From NCBI GenBank assembly GCA_013115125.1, contig JABANN010000418.1, positions 1 through 30,702 of the forward strand: a DNA stretch of 30,702 nucleotides. The letters run 5' to 3'. The translations under genes were made by a program, and so were the position numbers. Origin of the DNA: Perkinsus olseni (Eukaryota; Perkinsozoa; Perkinsida). The notes under the pieces are model-generated. The model made no database searches, had not been told where the DNA came from, and saw only the letters and a list, made by a program, of their open reading frames with translations. This document shows, piece after piece, positions 9,753 through 21,267 of the stretch (positions within the stretch are counted from its first letter, which is position 1; every line of letters begins with the position of its first letter).

Positions 9753-11342
9753 CTAATACGATCCGCCCGAGAGCTGGTCGGCGTGCCCGATCTCCTTTGA
9801 CGGGCTCTTGACCTCCGCTTGTGGTTGGTCTGGTAGATAGCGGCCTTGAGCCAGGAAGCCCTCAGTGCGGGGAAAGAGCTTACGCTGCACTATCGACACC
9901 GCTAGAGTGACCACGACACTTCCCGCCATCACAACAAGGAAGACAATCATCGCCGTTGACGAGTACAGGCCGCCTGGCAACGTATACATTATGAAACCGC
10001 CAACGAAGGTGCCGGACGAAGCCCAGCCGTAGATCAATATCGCGAGGTTGGCGGCGATAATACCACAGACGGCGCCGAAGGTCGTGACTGTCGAGTAGAG
10101 ACCGCAGTAAGCCGGCATGCAGATCGTAGCAGCGACGAGGTCAGCGACGAGGAAGAGGTTGATAACGGAGATCTCCCTCATGGCCACGACTATCGCCGGG
10201 ACGTTCATCAGGACCAACAGCAGCCGTCCCCAGTTGAGGCTCCACCCACGCTTAACGAACTCTGCAGCGAACACCGACAGGAAGGCCGACTGCAGAGAGT
10301 CGACACTTGAGGTTGTTAGACAGATCGCGAGAACCACAACCGCACCGACTGCCGCGTTCGGCAGAACTCCCAGAAGGTCGAAGAAGGCCAAGGACTTCGT
10401 GTACGGGTCCAACGTGAGGTGGGGTACTGGGCGGGCGCGGTCCTGAGCCTCGGCTAGCATGCCCAGCACGCCAAAGGCGATCATAGTGAGGAATATGAGA
10501 GTACCTCCGAGGAGCAAACCCATCCTCAAGTTGAAGTCATTCTTGGCCGCCCAGACCCTCTGCCAGATGACCATGTCGAGCAGCTGGAAGCCGAGGATAG
10601 CTAAGACAAGGGCGATGAGGCTTTGGAACCCCAGAGTGCTCCAATTGGCGACGGCATTCCAGTCAGCTGCGGTGATCGTGACGTTGGTAGAAGTGGCGAC
10701 CACGGCGAAGACGATCAGACCAACTGCTGCCACACCCTGGGCCATATCGGTCAGAATAGAGACGGGAAGACCGGCGACCAGAGTGTAGCTGAGCGTGATG
10801 ACCGCTACTGAGAGCGTCGACAACCACACCGGTATGCCGCTGAACATCCTGATAACTTGTCCAACGGCAGTGTACTCGGCGGTGGTGCTGATCCACATGA
10901 GGAAGATGGACACGAGGACAGCGTAGGCTTGGACGAGGCGGCCGAATCTAGCGAGAATCCAGTCCGTAGCAGCGTACCCTTCACTACCCCCAGCTGCCAT
11001 ATATGAGTTCATCTTCCTCCTGATCTTCACTCCCAAGACCCAGATGATCGCCATGGGAACGACACAGGCCAGGGCGTATCCAAGAACTCCCCACCAGCCG
11101 AGGAACGTGCCAACTTCGGGCGCGGCGTAGATAACCCAGGTGCCCATACCGCTGGCAAAATAGGAGGCTCCAATCCAAGCCCAACTGAAGCGCTTCCTTG
11201 CAGCATAGAAGTCCTGCGCGGCATCAGCGTTCGACTGCGCCATAACACGACCGCGGAAGACCAGCAGAAGGTAGGCGACGGCCGCGAAGACGCCCAGGGT
11301 GATGTAGAGGATGAGGTAGCCAGAGAGGTTGGAGAGACGCAT
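9753..11342 (-). CDS. Sodium:solute symporter (SSS family)
   Basis: A 529-residue polytopic membrane protein in one uninterrupted coding exon, with about 13 hydrophobic segments. Several features match the sodium/solute symporter family. The N-terminal helix (YLILYITLGVFAAVAYLLLV) is followed by FYAARKRFSWAWIGASYFAS, where the family has its conserved second helix, and by VGTFLGWWGVLGYALA. TTSSVDSLQSAFLS matches the Ser/Thr-rich helix that binds Na+ in this family. The C-terminal tail is hydrophilic. Substrate is unknown; a urea or polyol/amino-acid type transporter is possible. The frame stays open to 11540, but I chose the Met at 11342. The upstream residues are low in quality, and a tttccatttccag site (AG at 11461-11462) looks like a splice or trans-splice acceptor within the leader. 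It lies 220 nt downstream of the acyltransferase stop on the same strand. Confidence 0.85.
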   Translation of the reverse strand: MRLSNLSGYLILYITLGVFAAVAYLLLVFRGRVMAQSNADAAQDFYAARKRFSWAWIGASYFASGMGTWVIYAAPEVGTFLGWWGVLGYALACVVPMAIIWVLGVKIRRKMNSYMAAGGSEGYAATDWILARFGRLVQAYAVLVSIFLMWISTTAEYTAVGQVIRMFSGIPVWLSTLSVAVITLSYTLVAGLPVSILTDMAQGVAAVGLIVFAVVATSTNVTITAADWNAVANWSTLGFQSLIALVLAILGFQLLDMVIWQRVWAAKNDFNLRMGLLLGGTLIFLTMIAFGVLGMLAEAQDRARPVPHLTLDPYTKSLAFFDLLGVLPNAAVGAVVVLAICLTTSSVDSLQSAFLSVFAAEFVKRGWSLNWGRLLLVLMNVPAIVVAMREISVINLFLVADLVAATICMPAYCGLYSTVTTFGAVCGIIAANLAILIYGWASSGTFVGGFIMYTLPGGLYSSTAMIVFLVVMAGSVVVTLAVSIVQRKLFPRTEGFLAQGRYLPDQPQAEVKSPSKEIGHADQLSGGSY

Positions 11343-11564
11343 GTTGGTGAACTCGCTTCCTACGCAGGTATTGTCCTGATCAGGTGGTGACGGTTTGATC
11401 TCAGCAAGTACCGAAGGGATGGTACGAGCACCCGTGCGAGTGCGAAAGTGAAGAGTAAACCTGGAAATGGAAAACGGCAAAGGAAGGCGAAAGTAAAAAC
11501 TCAGAAACTCTGACGATGGAAAAGAAACTTTGCTAGACACTCAAGTATTCGGGTGTGTTTTGGC

Positions 11565-13321
11565 TCACCTACTATGCTGAATCAACAATTTGGACATAAC
11601 AAACGCTACAAGTGGCACGAAGAGGAGTAGAGTACTTCCCCAAAGGAGCGATCGAGGAACGGGAGTGCCGAGGCTGAAGGCAGTGTCTTGGGAGTAGGGC
11701 TTGCCGGCCATACCAGCCACTATCTCGCGCTTGAAGATTTCCCTTGTTTCGGATTGAATCTGACAAGACGAAAAAATCGAGAAAGACCGACAAAATTTAT
11801 TTCCAGATTCTGAAAATGAAATTTTTCGACTCTGAAATTCGGAATTTCCTTTCTGAAAATCGAAATCCGAGAATTTCGGAGGAGAAATACGACACAGTAC
11901 GCAAGAAAAGCGCAACCTCGAGCACCGAATACTGGAGCTGCCTGCCACTTGATGAGAACAGAAAGTGCGAGCCTTCTACTACCTCGGCCACATCCTTCGA
12001 GGCGTCCACTGTGATTGGGTCGCCGAATCTGACGGTCACCTTGGCTCCCGGTATCGGGAAGAGACTTCCCGGCGGCCAGGCAGCGTTGGCGCCGAAGAGG
12101 GTCTGAGGGGACAGCCAGGAGGAGAGTCATCACAACGAGCAATTGAGTGAAAAGCGTACAGCTGGCAGGAATGTCTTGCTCTTGATTTGCTTGACCATGT
12201 GAAAGGGGCCTTTTTTGAACGGCTTCAACTGGTCCGGGCCCCAGGATGGCGCTGAGAATGAACTACTCCAGGCGAGAGAATGGTCGAATAGAACTACTTC
12301 TCCTCCGGGTTCCCTCTGGGGAGATTCCTACCACGTAGCCGCTGTCGATGTGTGCAACAGCAGAATCGAGCTGACTGATCGCCTGGTTGTGCTTTGCCCC
12401 TGAGGAAAACAAAGTGGCAAAGCGGGACGAAAGGGGCCCTACTGTCGATGGCCACGACACCAGTGAGTCGGAAGAGTGTGCCGATAATCGGTATTTTGAA
12501 TAGACTCTTCTTCGCTACGACTCCCATGGGAAGCTGCTTCTGAAAGAGGAAAGAAATGCTCTCTCGACGATGACATTCAGGAAATTTTTTTCTGAGTGAA
12601 AGATTTTTTCGTAAACCTCTCACATGGTAGATTATAGAAGTCACAAGTGGAACGTTCATCAATCCCAACCAGCCGACCAGAAAAGCAAGAACAGGCTAGA
12701 GCACCTTCGAGAAGATATCAAAGCAGGCGGAGACGGCGAAACCGTCCAAGTTGCTGCCGTGAGTGAAGAGCATCAACACACCGTTATCGTCCATCGAGGG
12801 AAGCTTGCTGAGAGCCTGAGAGACAACACTGTGCTAAGTTGGCGAGTCCCTGGAAGCGACTACCTCTCTGTTTTGAACGGACAGTTGCACGCCGGTGGCA
12901 GCCATGGCCATGCGCCCCACACCGACACAACAGTAGGTGCGAGTACGCTTCTTTAGATGACTGTCTTCGGGAAAGAAGTAAACCTGGCATGAGTTGATCG
13001 ATTAGGACGTGATGGAACTGAGGTTGACCAATTCCGTATCCTGTATGGTCAACCTAGTATCTTTCCGTTTCAAAAGATACCCCCTCCCAGCACTACCAGA
13101 GCCAGCAGTGTGAATATAAAAGGTGCCGAGGCGGCGAAGAGGGCCACGAACAGCAAAGACCGCACTATCTGATCGACCTTCTGGTAGAGCGTCAAGTGCA
13201 GCATTTTGTTCGTCGTTCGACCATCAGCAGGTTTATGATACTCCTCCTCTTCCGAGCTCCCCTCGTCCGAAGACGATACCTTCTGCGTCGTGCTCGCTGA
13301 CGGTGGTGGTGGCGGTGGCAT
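11565..13321 (-). CDS. 1-acyl-glycerol-3-phosphate acyltransferase-like (PlsC family), 8 exons
   Basis: Exons in transcript order: 13321-13097, 12983-12864, 12815-12705, 12539-12443, 12399-12298, 12251-12160, 12102-11917, 11759-11565. All junctions are GT-AG and keep frame, giving 375 residues. Family motifs appear in order: HGSNLD at residues 134-139 (the H-x4-D catalytic motif, with Thr before His instead of the usual Asn); AKKSLFKIP at 161-169; VVAIDR at about 180-185; SPEGTR at 211-216 (acyl-acceptor binding); and FKKGPFHM at 230-237. The C-terminal side has the usual PG...VRFGDPI strand. One membrane span lies near residues 52-75 behind a Pro/Ser/Glu-rich N-terminus, and a second sits at the C-terminus (about 349-371). 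It should acylate lysophosphatidate or a related lysolipid in ER-type membranes. An upstream in-frame Met at 13402 would add 27 residues. Intron sizes are 43-165 nt. Confidence 0.88.
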
Positions 13322-15931
13322 TGCAACTACTTCAATAGTACTGACGATACGACGCCTATGACGTTTAATTGTGAGTTTGTCTTTCCCGAAGGCCCCCACC
13401 ACGTAAAGTGAGACTGGATTTTGGAGACTATCCGATCAACAGGCCTTCCGCGACCGCCGTCAGCGTCCACTCCTTCCTCGAGTAGCTCTCGACGTACACG
13501 TGAGCTCCATTCGAGGATCGCCCTGAACTCGCTGGATACCCCATGCGAGTCCTGATCAGGCAAGTAGGCCTGTGGCCACGCCGATGGCGGAGGGCATGGC
13601 ATGAGGAACCTATCTTATCCATAAATTCGCTCTGTTGATCATAACCCATGCTCTTCGGCCCAGATTTCACTGGTCCAACTGTTAAGAGTTGATCGCTGAT
13701 CGCGCGTCATAGCGGAGCGAAGCGATAATTTTTCCGCAGTTTTCAAGCGCAATATCTTTTGTCTCCACGACTAGCGCCTTCGAACAGTCTCCGACAGGTT
13801 TTCTCTCAGTATTATGTTCTTCCAACTATGACTGAATCGTATCAATACTCCAAACCTTCTCCCCGACTTGCTGCGGTACCGAGCAAATTGATAAGGCCTT
13901 ACCCGGTTTTTTCGAACCGCTATTTCAACCAGCTACTCGTATGGCAATTTCAATTGGTGTGGAAGGTCATCACGGCCATAGTGACCATTCTCAGTGCAGT
14001 AAGGTGCTCCGACCCTCCTCCTGCGTTCATGACTTTTCTCAGATTTTCACTTCTCGAATTCGACAAGAGCCGCTGCCGGCTAAGGAGAGCCTGCGCGGTG
14101 GATGTAAAATCAAGGCAAAGTTGTAAGTATCACACCAATCGGTTGCCGCTTAGTGGTCTGGATGACCATTCCTTACTGCTCACATCGGAGTGAGAGACTA
14201 CCGTAGAACGTTGGACTGAGGGAAAATCGGTAACTCGGGTAACGTAACTGTGGATCGAGGAAAATATACGAGGACGGTGGTCCTCAATTTCTTAGTAGGA
14301 CTACTGATTCTAGGGTTTAATGAGTGTATTAACGAGTTGTTACTAGGTGGACGTCAGCGGTATGATCGGGATTTCACGAAATGAAATGGGCCATTTCAAA
14401 TAGTCGTCTCGGTAACGCGCTATGGTGAGTAAATGGACCGCATCTTCGTCTCAATGAGTGGCATGGAAACGCCAAGTGCGTGTCGTGTGCTTTAGTCGTT
14501 ACTACCGACTCGGTAGTCGTTGATGCCATCAACTTGATGGGTTGTTATGCGGTCAACTGTGAGGGTTGAAGCAGTCAGCCCGGCGAGTAGTCTTATTATC
14601 GTCAGAACTACTGCCACACACGTGAGCTTCGTGATAGTCCGCGGAGTTTGAAAGAACCGCGAAAGACTCGCCGGATCACCCAGCCTGGGTGAGATATCGA
14701 CCTACCTGCAACCCGAATTCAAGAATCGACCGTATATACGTCGATCTGGTGCCACACCGTTGCCGATCACTTCACTATCTCTAACCAGGCTGCCGCATTC
14801 GAGTAAGTCGTCATCTTTATCTCCTCTTGCAGAAGAGTTGGGAATGTCCCGCAATGACTCCGAAGACAGACCGCTGGATAGCAGTCAAGGTGTACCGCAG
14901 TAACTACGGGCAATGCATCACCTTTGAAGAGCCAAGAGGACCCCTGCATATGTTTTGGTCCTCTTTTGCCGACCCGGGAACTTTCTTAACTTAGTAGCTA
15001 GCGCGGGTCATCGGATTGAGTGGCGTGGTTGAAAGAATGTCGGAGGAAAGGGGCTCAAGAGTCGTGAGCCACGACTCCTGGGCCGGGAGAACCACGCCTG
15101 GCATACGAGCATGGGGATGAGCCTGGCATTGCAGGCTTGATGCCGGCAGAACTGAACACCTAGGCCGGCTGCGTTGTGATACTGACAGGCTTCTTCACGA
15201 TCTTGCCTGGTTCTCAAATGGTCGGTCGGTTCTCAAATGGCTGTTGAACAGCAGCATTCCTGTTTTTCATCTGCGTGATTCACCGAGTATGAAGTGGAAG
15301 ATTGCTGGCCCTAGGAAGTTGCCTTTGTGGCTTTCTGTTGCCGGGATCACGTTGAAGTCTGCCTCCCGATGTTGTCACGGTGGAACTCCTGAGGTCCAAT
15401 CGGGGAGATGAATTCGGAACGGAAAGCTTGCCGGAAGTCAACTGACATGAACGGCACTTAGATTGCTCAGTATCGCTCTCTAGGCACTGAGCATTTTTAA
15501 AGCTCAAGGTCACCCTTACACCTCGGAGAGGTGCAACCATGCGGTGCACCGAGTATGCGTCACGCATGAATCATGCGGCATGATGCGTGGTAATTAATTC
15601 GGGTCCCCTGAGTCAGGAGACTCAGAATTGCAGCGCAGCGTACCAACTAGATCAATTGCAGTAAACTCAGTTTCTGTCTCACTGTTCCAAGTTCGCTGTT
15701 TTTGGTTGTTTCCCTCTCACCGAAATCTGAAATTCCGACTCTGAATACAGTGCGAGCTGCATTGTGTTCAACCTGATTGCTGAGCCTCCTCCTGGGCCTC
15801 CTCCTCCTCTTCCTGATTGCCTCACAAATTGTGAGGCAACCCGCATGCTGAGTCTGGTTGGGGCCCATCGTTTGGATTGAGTAGACCTATGCTCTCTTAG
15901 GTGCCACGACTTCTCCAAAGATGACCAACCG
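13322..15931. other. Long stretch without a convincing gene
   Basis: A frame at 13828-14193 (ATG MTESYQYS...) has no recognised feature and cannot be tied to exons; minus frames at 15008-15868 look like chance. Structures seen: a gcggagcgaagcg motif at 13711-13724 followed by a T-run, a hairpin at 15608-15625 (ctgagtc/gactcag) and two small palindromes near 15550-15580. Confidence 0.45.
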
Positions 15932-18900
15932 ATGCCTCAGAATGCGTTTGCTGTGACTCCACCCAATAAGGTGGACCTCTCACACGAAGGATGCAACCCG
16001 ACAAGGCTGCTACAGAGCGCTAAGGTACTAAATGGCGTTCGGAAACATTCCTGATAGTTCGAATGGTAGCCTGTCGGGTGATGCACCTCTCGAGCTGTCG
16101 CAGATACCACTGAGCTGAGCTCAGTGAGCTCATTCTCGCTCTTTCAGGTCTCCACCAGCTTGTCGTTGGCCAGCGGTCTGCGGCGCATCCCGGGTATAGG
16201 ATTGGGGATAGCCTCTGGAAAGGATACTAACGCTCTATTGGAAGTGACAGTTTCACACAATACGATGGAGTCTATTAAACTCGTGCTGACCAAGCCGGTA
16301 GCGCTTTATGATATCAAGTAGGTCGGATAGGCGGAAAAGATTCCTTATGGAGAATCTTTCAGGCGAGCACTGCGCAACTACAACGACATTGCTGTGAGGC
16401 CTCAGCGGAAATCCTTCCGCGGTCGGATACTCAGCCTGGCCAGCTGGGGCTTTGAGCTGATGGAGCGCCTCGGCATTATCATCTGCCTATCATCAGCGAA
16501 GTCCCTGGCCGCGCCAAGTGCCCACGGGGCTTTGCGCCTCAGTTTCAATGGTTTCATATCATTCGCGGGAGGCCTCATCAGGCTGCCATTCCGTGACATT
16601 GTTGTTCCTGAGGAGATTATCCCACTACCGCTGGCCCGCCTCGATCTGGTCGGCTATTTCGCAACCGCTGCGGGCAATCACACCTGTGTCCAGAGCAATA
16701 AGGGAATGGTCAGAATCGATGAGAAGCCGGACGAATTTGCGCGAGTCCTGTCCGATTTGATAGTCGGAGCGAAGTTCTCGGTGGTCTCGAGATTCCTCAT
16801 ACCTGAGGTGGAGGTTGCTAACGTTTTGGGCGATCTATCTGTTATTACGACGACTATCACTCACAAGGCTGGCGGGTCGAAGGTCATGTACATGCGTGCA
16901 GCTGGGTCGTACCATAATGATTGCGAAAAAGATGGTATGAGTCTTTCTCTGGATGATCTCAAGTTGAAGGAAGACTCCCCCTCTATTCTGAAGGCGAGAT
17001 GGGTCGGCACTAAGCTGGGCAGCCTGAGGAAGGATGCTCCGTTGGAAGGTCGACTCTCGGTGGAAATGTTCGACACGCAGATTTTGTCGCAGTCGATCGA
17101 AGTGAGTGTGGACTACTGCAATCCTGTAGTGAGGGGGTGCGTTCACAGTCCGGTAGAAGTTTCAAGTTTGGTGGTATGTGGCAAAGCCGAGATGACTGTG
17201 AAGGCCGCCTCGGTCGCCAAGCTGCTCGACAATGCGGCTGAGAACATCGAAATCGACTCGGATGTCTGCCTGGACTACTCTTCAATCATTTCTCTCACGA
17301 AGGGACTCATTGACGACGGTCTTGCCAAGGTTTATGGCAATGCTAGAAATTTCGAAATTCGCGGAAAAGTTGTGGCTGATGGGAAAAAACAGGACGCCGT
17401 GGATCGCCTGAAAGTGACTGCGGTAGCGAGGACGAACAACGCCTTCCCCCTCGCGGTTTCCACTGTGCTCCCTCTGCCGGTCTTCCCCGAGTTGAACATG
17501 TCCAGCAGCGACAAAGTTACTATCGCGGGCTCGGCAAGGCTGACAGCGAGTGGCGGTTTCAGATTTACGGAGAAGGGCGTGAGCTGTGATGATTCGGTTG
17601 TGGACGTGGAAGTATCGAATCCTGTGCGGGCGAAGTTCTTGCGGAGGGAAGTGGTCTTGCCGTCTCGTACCCATCTGAAGGCGGTTATCAATATGCTGCA
17701 TGTGGGCTATGACGGCTTGGCGCAGACAGATATGATGGTCACGCTGGACGAAACTTATCTTCATTTTTCCGGCTGCAATGGTGGTGGTACTGCCGCCTTG
17801 CGACTCAGACCAGTCACTCTACCGGTGAGCATCAGGTAGTAAGCGGGGAGAGGCGACCATGCTGGTGGTCTGGGAACGGGCTCAGACATTGAGGGTTCTC
17901 TCGGGCCCTTGAGTCGGGAGTGGTTGATAGCATCCGTTTTCGTTATCCTATAGAGCTCAGTTGACATCAGTGTTCTTCGTATCGTTAATGATTTTCAGTG
18001 GTGTCATATCTGCATGACAGATACTCATAAAAAGTATTTGAATGAATTTGATAAATGCTCTGTTCATAATAGTACATTCGGCAATCACAAAACTACTGAT
18101 TTGATGAGTAGGTGATCTCATGACCATACTCTCTTATATTGAACAATAGGTGAGGCACTATTCTCTGATTCGCCGAGAATCTGCATCGGGTGGTTCTATT
18201 TTCACTTTTAGTCCGGTCGGCGGCATCGACTGCGGGGAGACCATCATTGGTGCCATACTGAGACCGGATATCCGAGGCGCGGTCTTTTTAAATACGATGG
18301 AGAAGATCAGGGCTGGTGAAGAGGATGAATTCTTGAGGGGTCTCCGAGACGATATGGACGGGGTAGGTTGATGGGGAGTGTGCTGGTCGCGATGGTTGGG
18401 GTGTATGATGGAAAAGTTTTGCCTACATTAGAGCCGGGCAACCGCACTGGGGTCGAGGAAAGTACGGTACAGAGTAGGTTTCAAAATGTCAACCTAGTAC
18501 GGGTACGGAGAACTAGTACGTATTAAATATATTAAACAACGATGCTATCAACCGTCTGGATATCCACGTGTATTAAATTACGCCGTACTTCAAGTACGGG
18601 AACTCACGCGAACTGCTGCGACGGGTAGTACGGTTAGTACGGAGCGGTATTCGTACCCGTACCGTACTAGACCGTACTACCCGTACTGTCGCCCACCTCT
18701 AGGCCCTGGAGGCAAGTTAGAGTGTCGAAAATGTCTGTTCTGTGATGGCTAGTTGAGGCCCTGTTTGACTACTCATCAGAAACGCTTCGTCCGTAATAGT
18801 GGAATTTTAACGTAAAACTGATTGATATAAGATAGACGGCTGGTTACCCTGGCTGGTCTTAGGTTATCAAGGTTATGGTACCGTCTCTTCACTCCTTCGT

Positions 18901-19036
18901 CTGGCGTATCGTTGATGAAGTCAAGCGCGCTAAGAGGGTGCTGGAGGAAGAGAAAGTAGTAGGGGGATTTGAGAGACTCTGTTGTGCTCTCGATGATGCT
19001 GGGGAGAGAACGGCGCGCCTCTGTCTTTCTTCGTAA
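15932..19036 (+). CDS. Large beta-rich protein of unknown function (about 5 exons)
   Basis: Best model: exons 15932-15970, 16148-16317, 16363-17835, 18212-18362 and 18863-19036, with frame kept throughout (about 668 residues). The long exon is certain. The first exon is the weakest call. The exon 2/3 intron is a classic 45-nt GT-AG. The intron at 17836 removes a stop codon that a direct read-through would meet 4 nt later. The protein is dominated by alternating beta-strand patterns with phrases such as LLEVTVSHN, VEVSVDYCNP and VDVEVSNP, spaced like repeated beta-sandwich units. This loosely recalls LEA2-type or tubular lipid-binding domains; that is inference. A hydrophobic patch MERLGIIICLSS occurs after about 100 residues, so a shorter product starting there with a weak signal sequence is an alternative. 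The last exon is charged and helical (VKRAKRVLEEEK). The 500-nt fourth intron carries an inverted-repeat element. Confidence 0.6.
16108..16126. repeat. Palindrome next to a splice acceptor
   Basis: cactgagct-g-agctcagtg is a perfect 9-bp inverted repeat with a 1-nt centre. It lies in an intron, just before the pyrimidine tract of the acceptor at 16147. Confidence 0.7.
18429..18701. mobile_element. Intronic inverted-repeat element rich in TACGG (hAT-like MITE?)
   Basis: The ends read TAGAGCCGGGCAAC and, in reverse complement, TAGAGGTGGGCGAC. This is similar to the common TAGAGGTGGGC start of hAT transposons. The 270-bp interior is filled with GTACGG/CCGTAC in both orientations, including gtagtacgg and tagtacggtac phrases. 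No 8-bp target duplication is visible (gcctacat versus ggccctgg). The whole element sits inside an intron of the beta-rich protein gene. It has no coding capacity. Confidence 0.55.
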
Positions 19037-19506
19037 ATAAGATAATCCATCGTTACTAGAAGGCTCCTAGTAGAAGCAGTGATTGTTAAATGGGAATGAA
19101 GTGCAGGAATTATGTTTCGAAGGAAGTAAAGGAATGAGGAGAATAGAGGACATGGTTGAATGTCACGGGCTTCATTTTTTGGGATCATCTACCACGGCCC
19201 ACGACCAATTTGGCCGTTAGAGTGAGGGTAGAAGCAATTTCTTCCTTTAATAGAATACGCAGACTGCGCGCTTTCGAATGGTATATGTCTCGCGAGTTCG
19301 GTCAACATAGTCGTGGAGGAATGATTTGAACGACCCCCCCAAGAAAACGTAGAAGTGATAGTATACGCTTTGCTCGCTCCGCAGTTTGGGTTGGCTAAGT
19401 CGTTCCAGTTAGTTGGTTGACCCTTGTCATAAAAACTCTGTTTTACGTTTTCTAACAATCGCTTCCCTAGGTAACAGCGCCGCTAGATGTGATACCCAAC
19501 AGCAAG
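19037..19506. other. Intergenic; leader of the next gene
   Basis: No gene seen. tctaacaatcgcttccctag ending at 19470 is a good acceptor 36 nt upstream of the next start codon, either a trans-splice site or the end of a 5' intron. Confidence 0.45.
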
Positions 19507-21227
19507 ATGGGCCGCCTCGTCAGTCTTCTGTTCTTCAAGGACGACTCGAGAACGGAGAGGATCTCCAACATCTTCCACCAGGTGATGTTGATAATTTCGT
19601 GGCGCGCGGTAATTGGCTCGTTCAGGTTACCGAGGGTGATGGATTGGACAAGGCCGCGTGTCGTGAGCTTATTGATGAGTGGAAAGATATGTTCCTTCCC
19701 TTAAAAATTACCGACAAGTCCGTCGACGAGGAGAGTGGCAGTAACAATAGTGAAATAATTGACGAGACTGAGGACCCGACCAACCCGCTTTGGAAGCGCT
19801 ATGAGTTGGATCCTACAGAGTTCATCCTGTTTGTGTTGGGCAAGGTAAGACGGCAAGGCTGATGGTTGTCAGCCTCGACGAGGATTTGGTTATAGTGTTT
19901 ACTGACCTCTGTATACCGTTGTTGCCATTCATAAGGACTCGTTCTGAATTTGTGTATTGGTTGGAACCATGATCATTGGCAAGCTTTTTACCATTTTTCT
20001 ATCAGATTCTTGCTCCAGCTAAACCCATAGAAGCTCCTGGATTGAAGCCACCGAAGTGGCAGGATCCGGTCTCCACGGATCCTTCCATCAAGGTTGAAGG
20101 ATTGGACAGGTTGCCTAGTGCCAGCGATCTTTATACGTGAGCTGAGGGGATATCTTTGCTTGCCCTAGGAAAGATACGGAAAAGGTCAGGTGGAGTGCAA
20201 CTTTTTCCTGCCGGTTTTTGATCCAGCTCTCAGTCGGAAAACCATCAATCGTGTTCATTTGCATTGATCTGTTTTTATTCTCTCGCGGAGGTTGGTGTTC
20301 TTTATTTCAGAGGGGACCGCCGAGCTTCGGATGTGGCAACGTATCTTCGCACTGCGCAAGTTGCATGGTTGGTGGATCACGCTGATGAGTTTGGATACTC
20401 GGATGAGGAGAAGAGGAAACTACAGTAAGTAGTGGTCGGGAATTAGTACTTTTTTTCATGGTTAATATCTAGTGAAACCGTTGAGATGGACTATTGGTCA
20501 TACAGCGTGAACGGGAGAGGTGCAACAGGACAAGTAAGGCCGCTGTGCCACGTGGCAGGCCGCCTGGTTGGCGTACTTCATCAACCCTACCTCGATTGTT
20601 CGACTACTCCAGTGCCTCGCATGCCATAGGGACCCCAGTCTTTCATGGAGCGTTGCGGCCACTCTTTTGCTTGTTGTATATGTTTCGTTACCGTCGAATG
20701 CAATGCCATTATAATACGACTAATGACGATATTTCAGTGTGGAAGGAAAGCTCGCAATCTATAATCTTGGTAGGATGATTCGACCGCCGTTCTCGCGCCA
20801 TTTGGCATAGTGGACCACTATTAGTGGTCCTTGGATCTTTGCAGTCCTATCTCTTCCGTCACATCCAGCTCGTTTCATAGTGATCATCTTCCTCTGCTGC
20901 CGCTATGATTCATTATACGTTGCCTTACTGTACAGATGCTGTTACCTCAGATACGTCCTTTCCCTCAAGCGCTTTGCCTTTACCATCTTTGAGAATTACG
21001 GCGGTCTCGCCTTCGTGCCACAGTCTAGGGTGGTCGGGCTCTTCTTGGCCGACGTCGTCCGTGTCGAGCAAGAGCTTGCCAAACGCCAAGGGTTCGATTC
21101 GATGAAGGCAGCTGCAGAGTGGCAGCGGAAGGAGGCCGGTGTACGAGAGAGATCCACTGGTGCCGAGCTAGGTCGGTGATGCGACCTGATGGTGGTATCC
21201 TTTGGGCGAGCGCTTTTCACATCGCAG

Positions 21228-21267
<40 letters not shown>

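Noticed and set aside
10117-10788. Plus-strand frames inside the symporter
   Set aside because: Antisense shadows of a clear membrane protein on the minus strand.
12294-12668. Single uninterrupted frame as acyltransferase body
   Set aside because: It loses the SPEGTR motif to a frame change; the 43-nt intron at 12400-12442 resolves it.
13759-14193. 144-residue frame after the acyltransferase
   Set aside because: No motif, the early part lacks an ATG, and no exon links could be made; left as undetermined.
15550-15625. Small palindromes as a terminator or regulatory RNA
   Set aside because: Stems of only 6-7 bp, no T-run, no neighbouring gene.
20494-20778. 94-residue frame as an exon of the serine-run gene
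   Set aside because: It meets a stop and cannot connect downstream; skipping to 20738 keeps phase. Kept only as an alternative.
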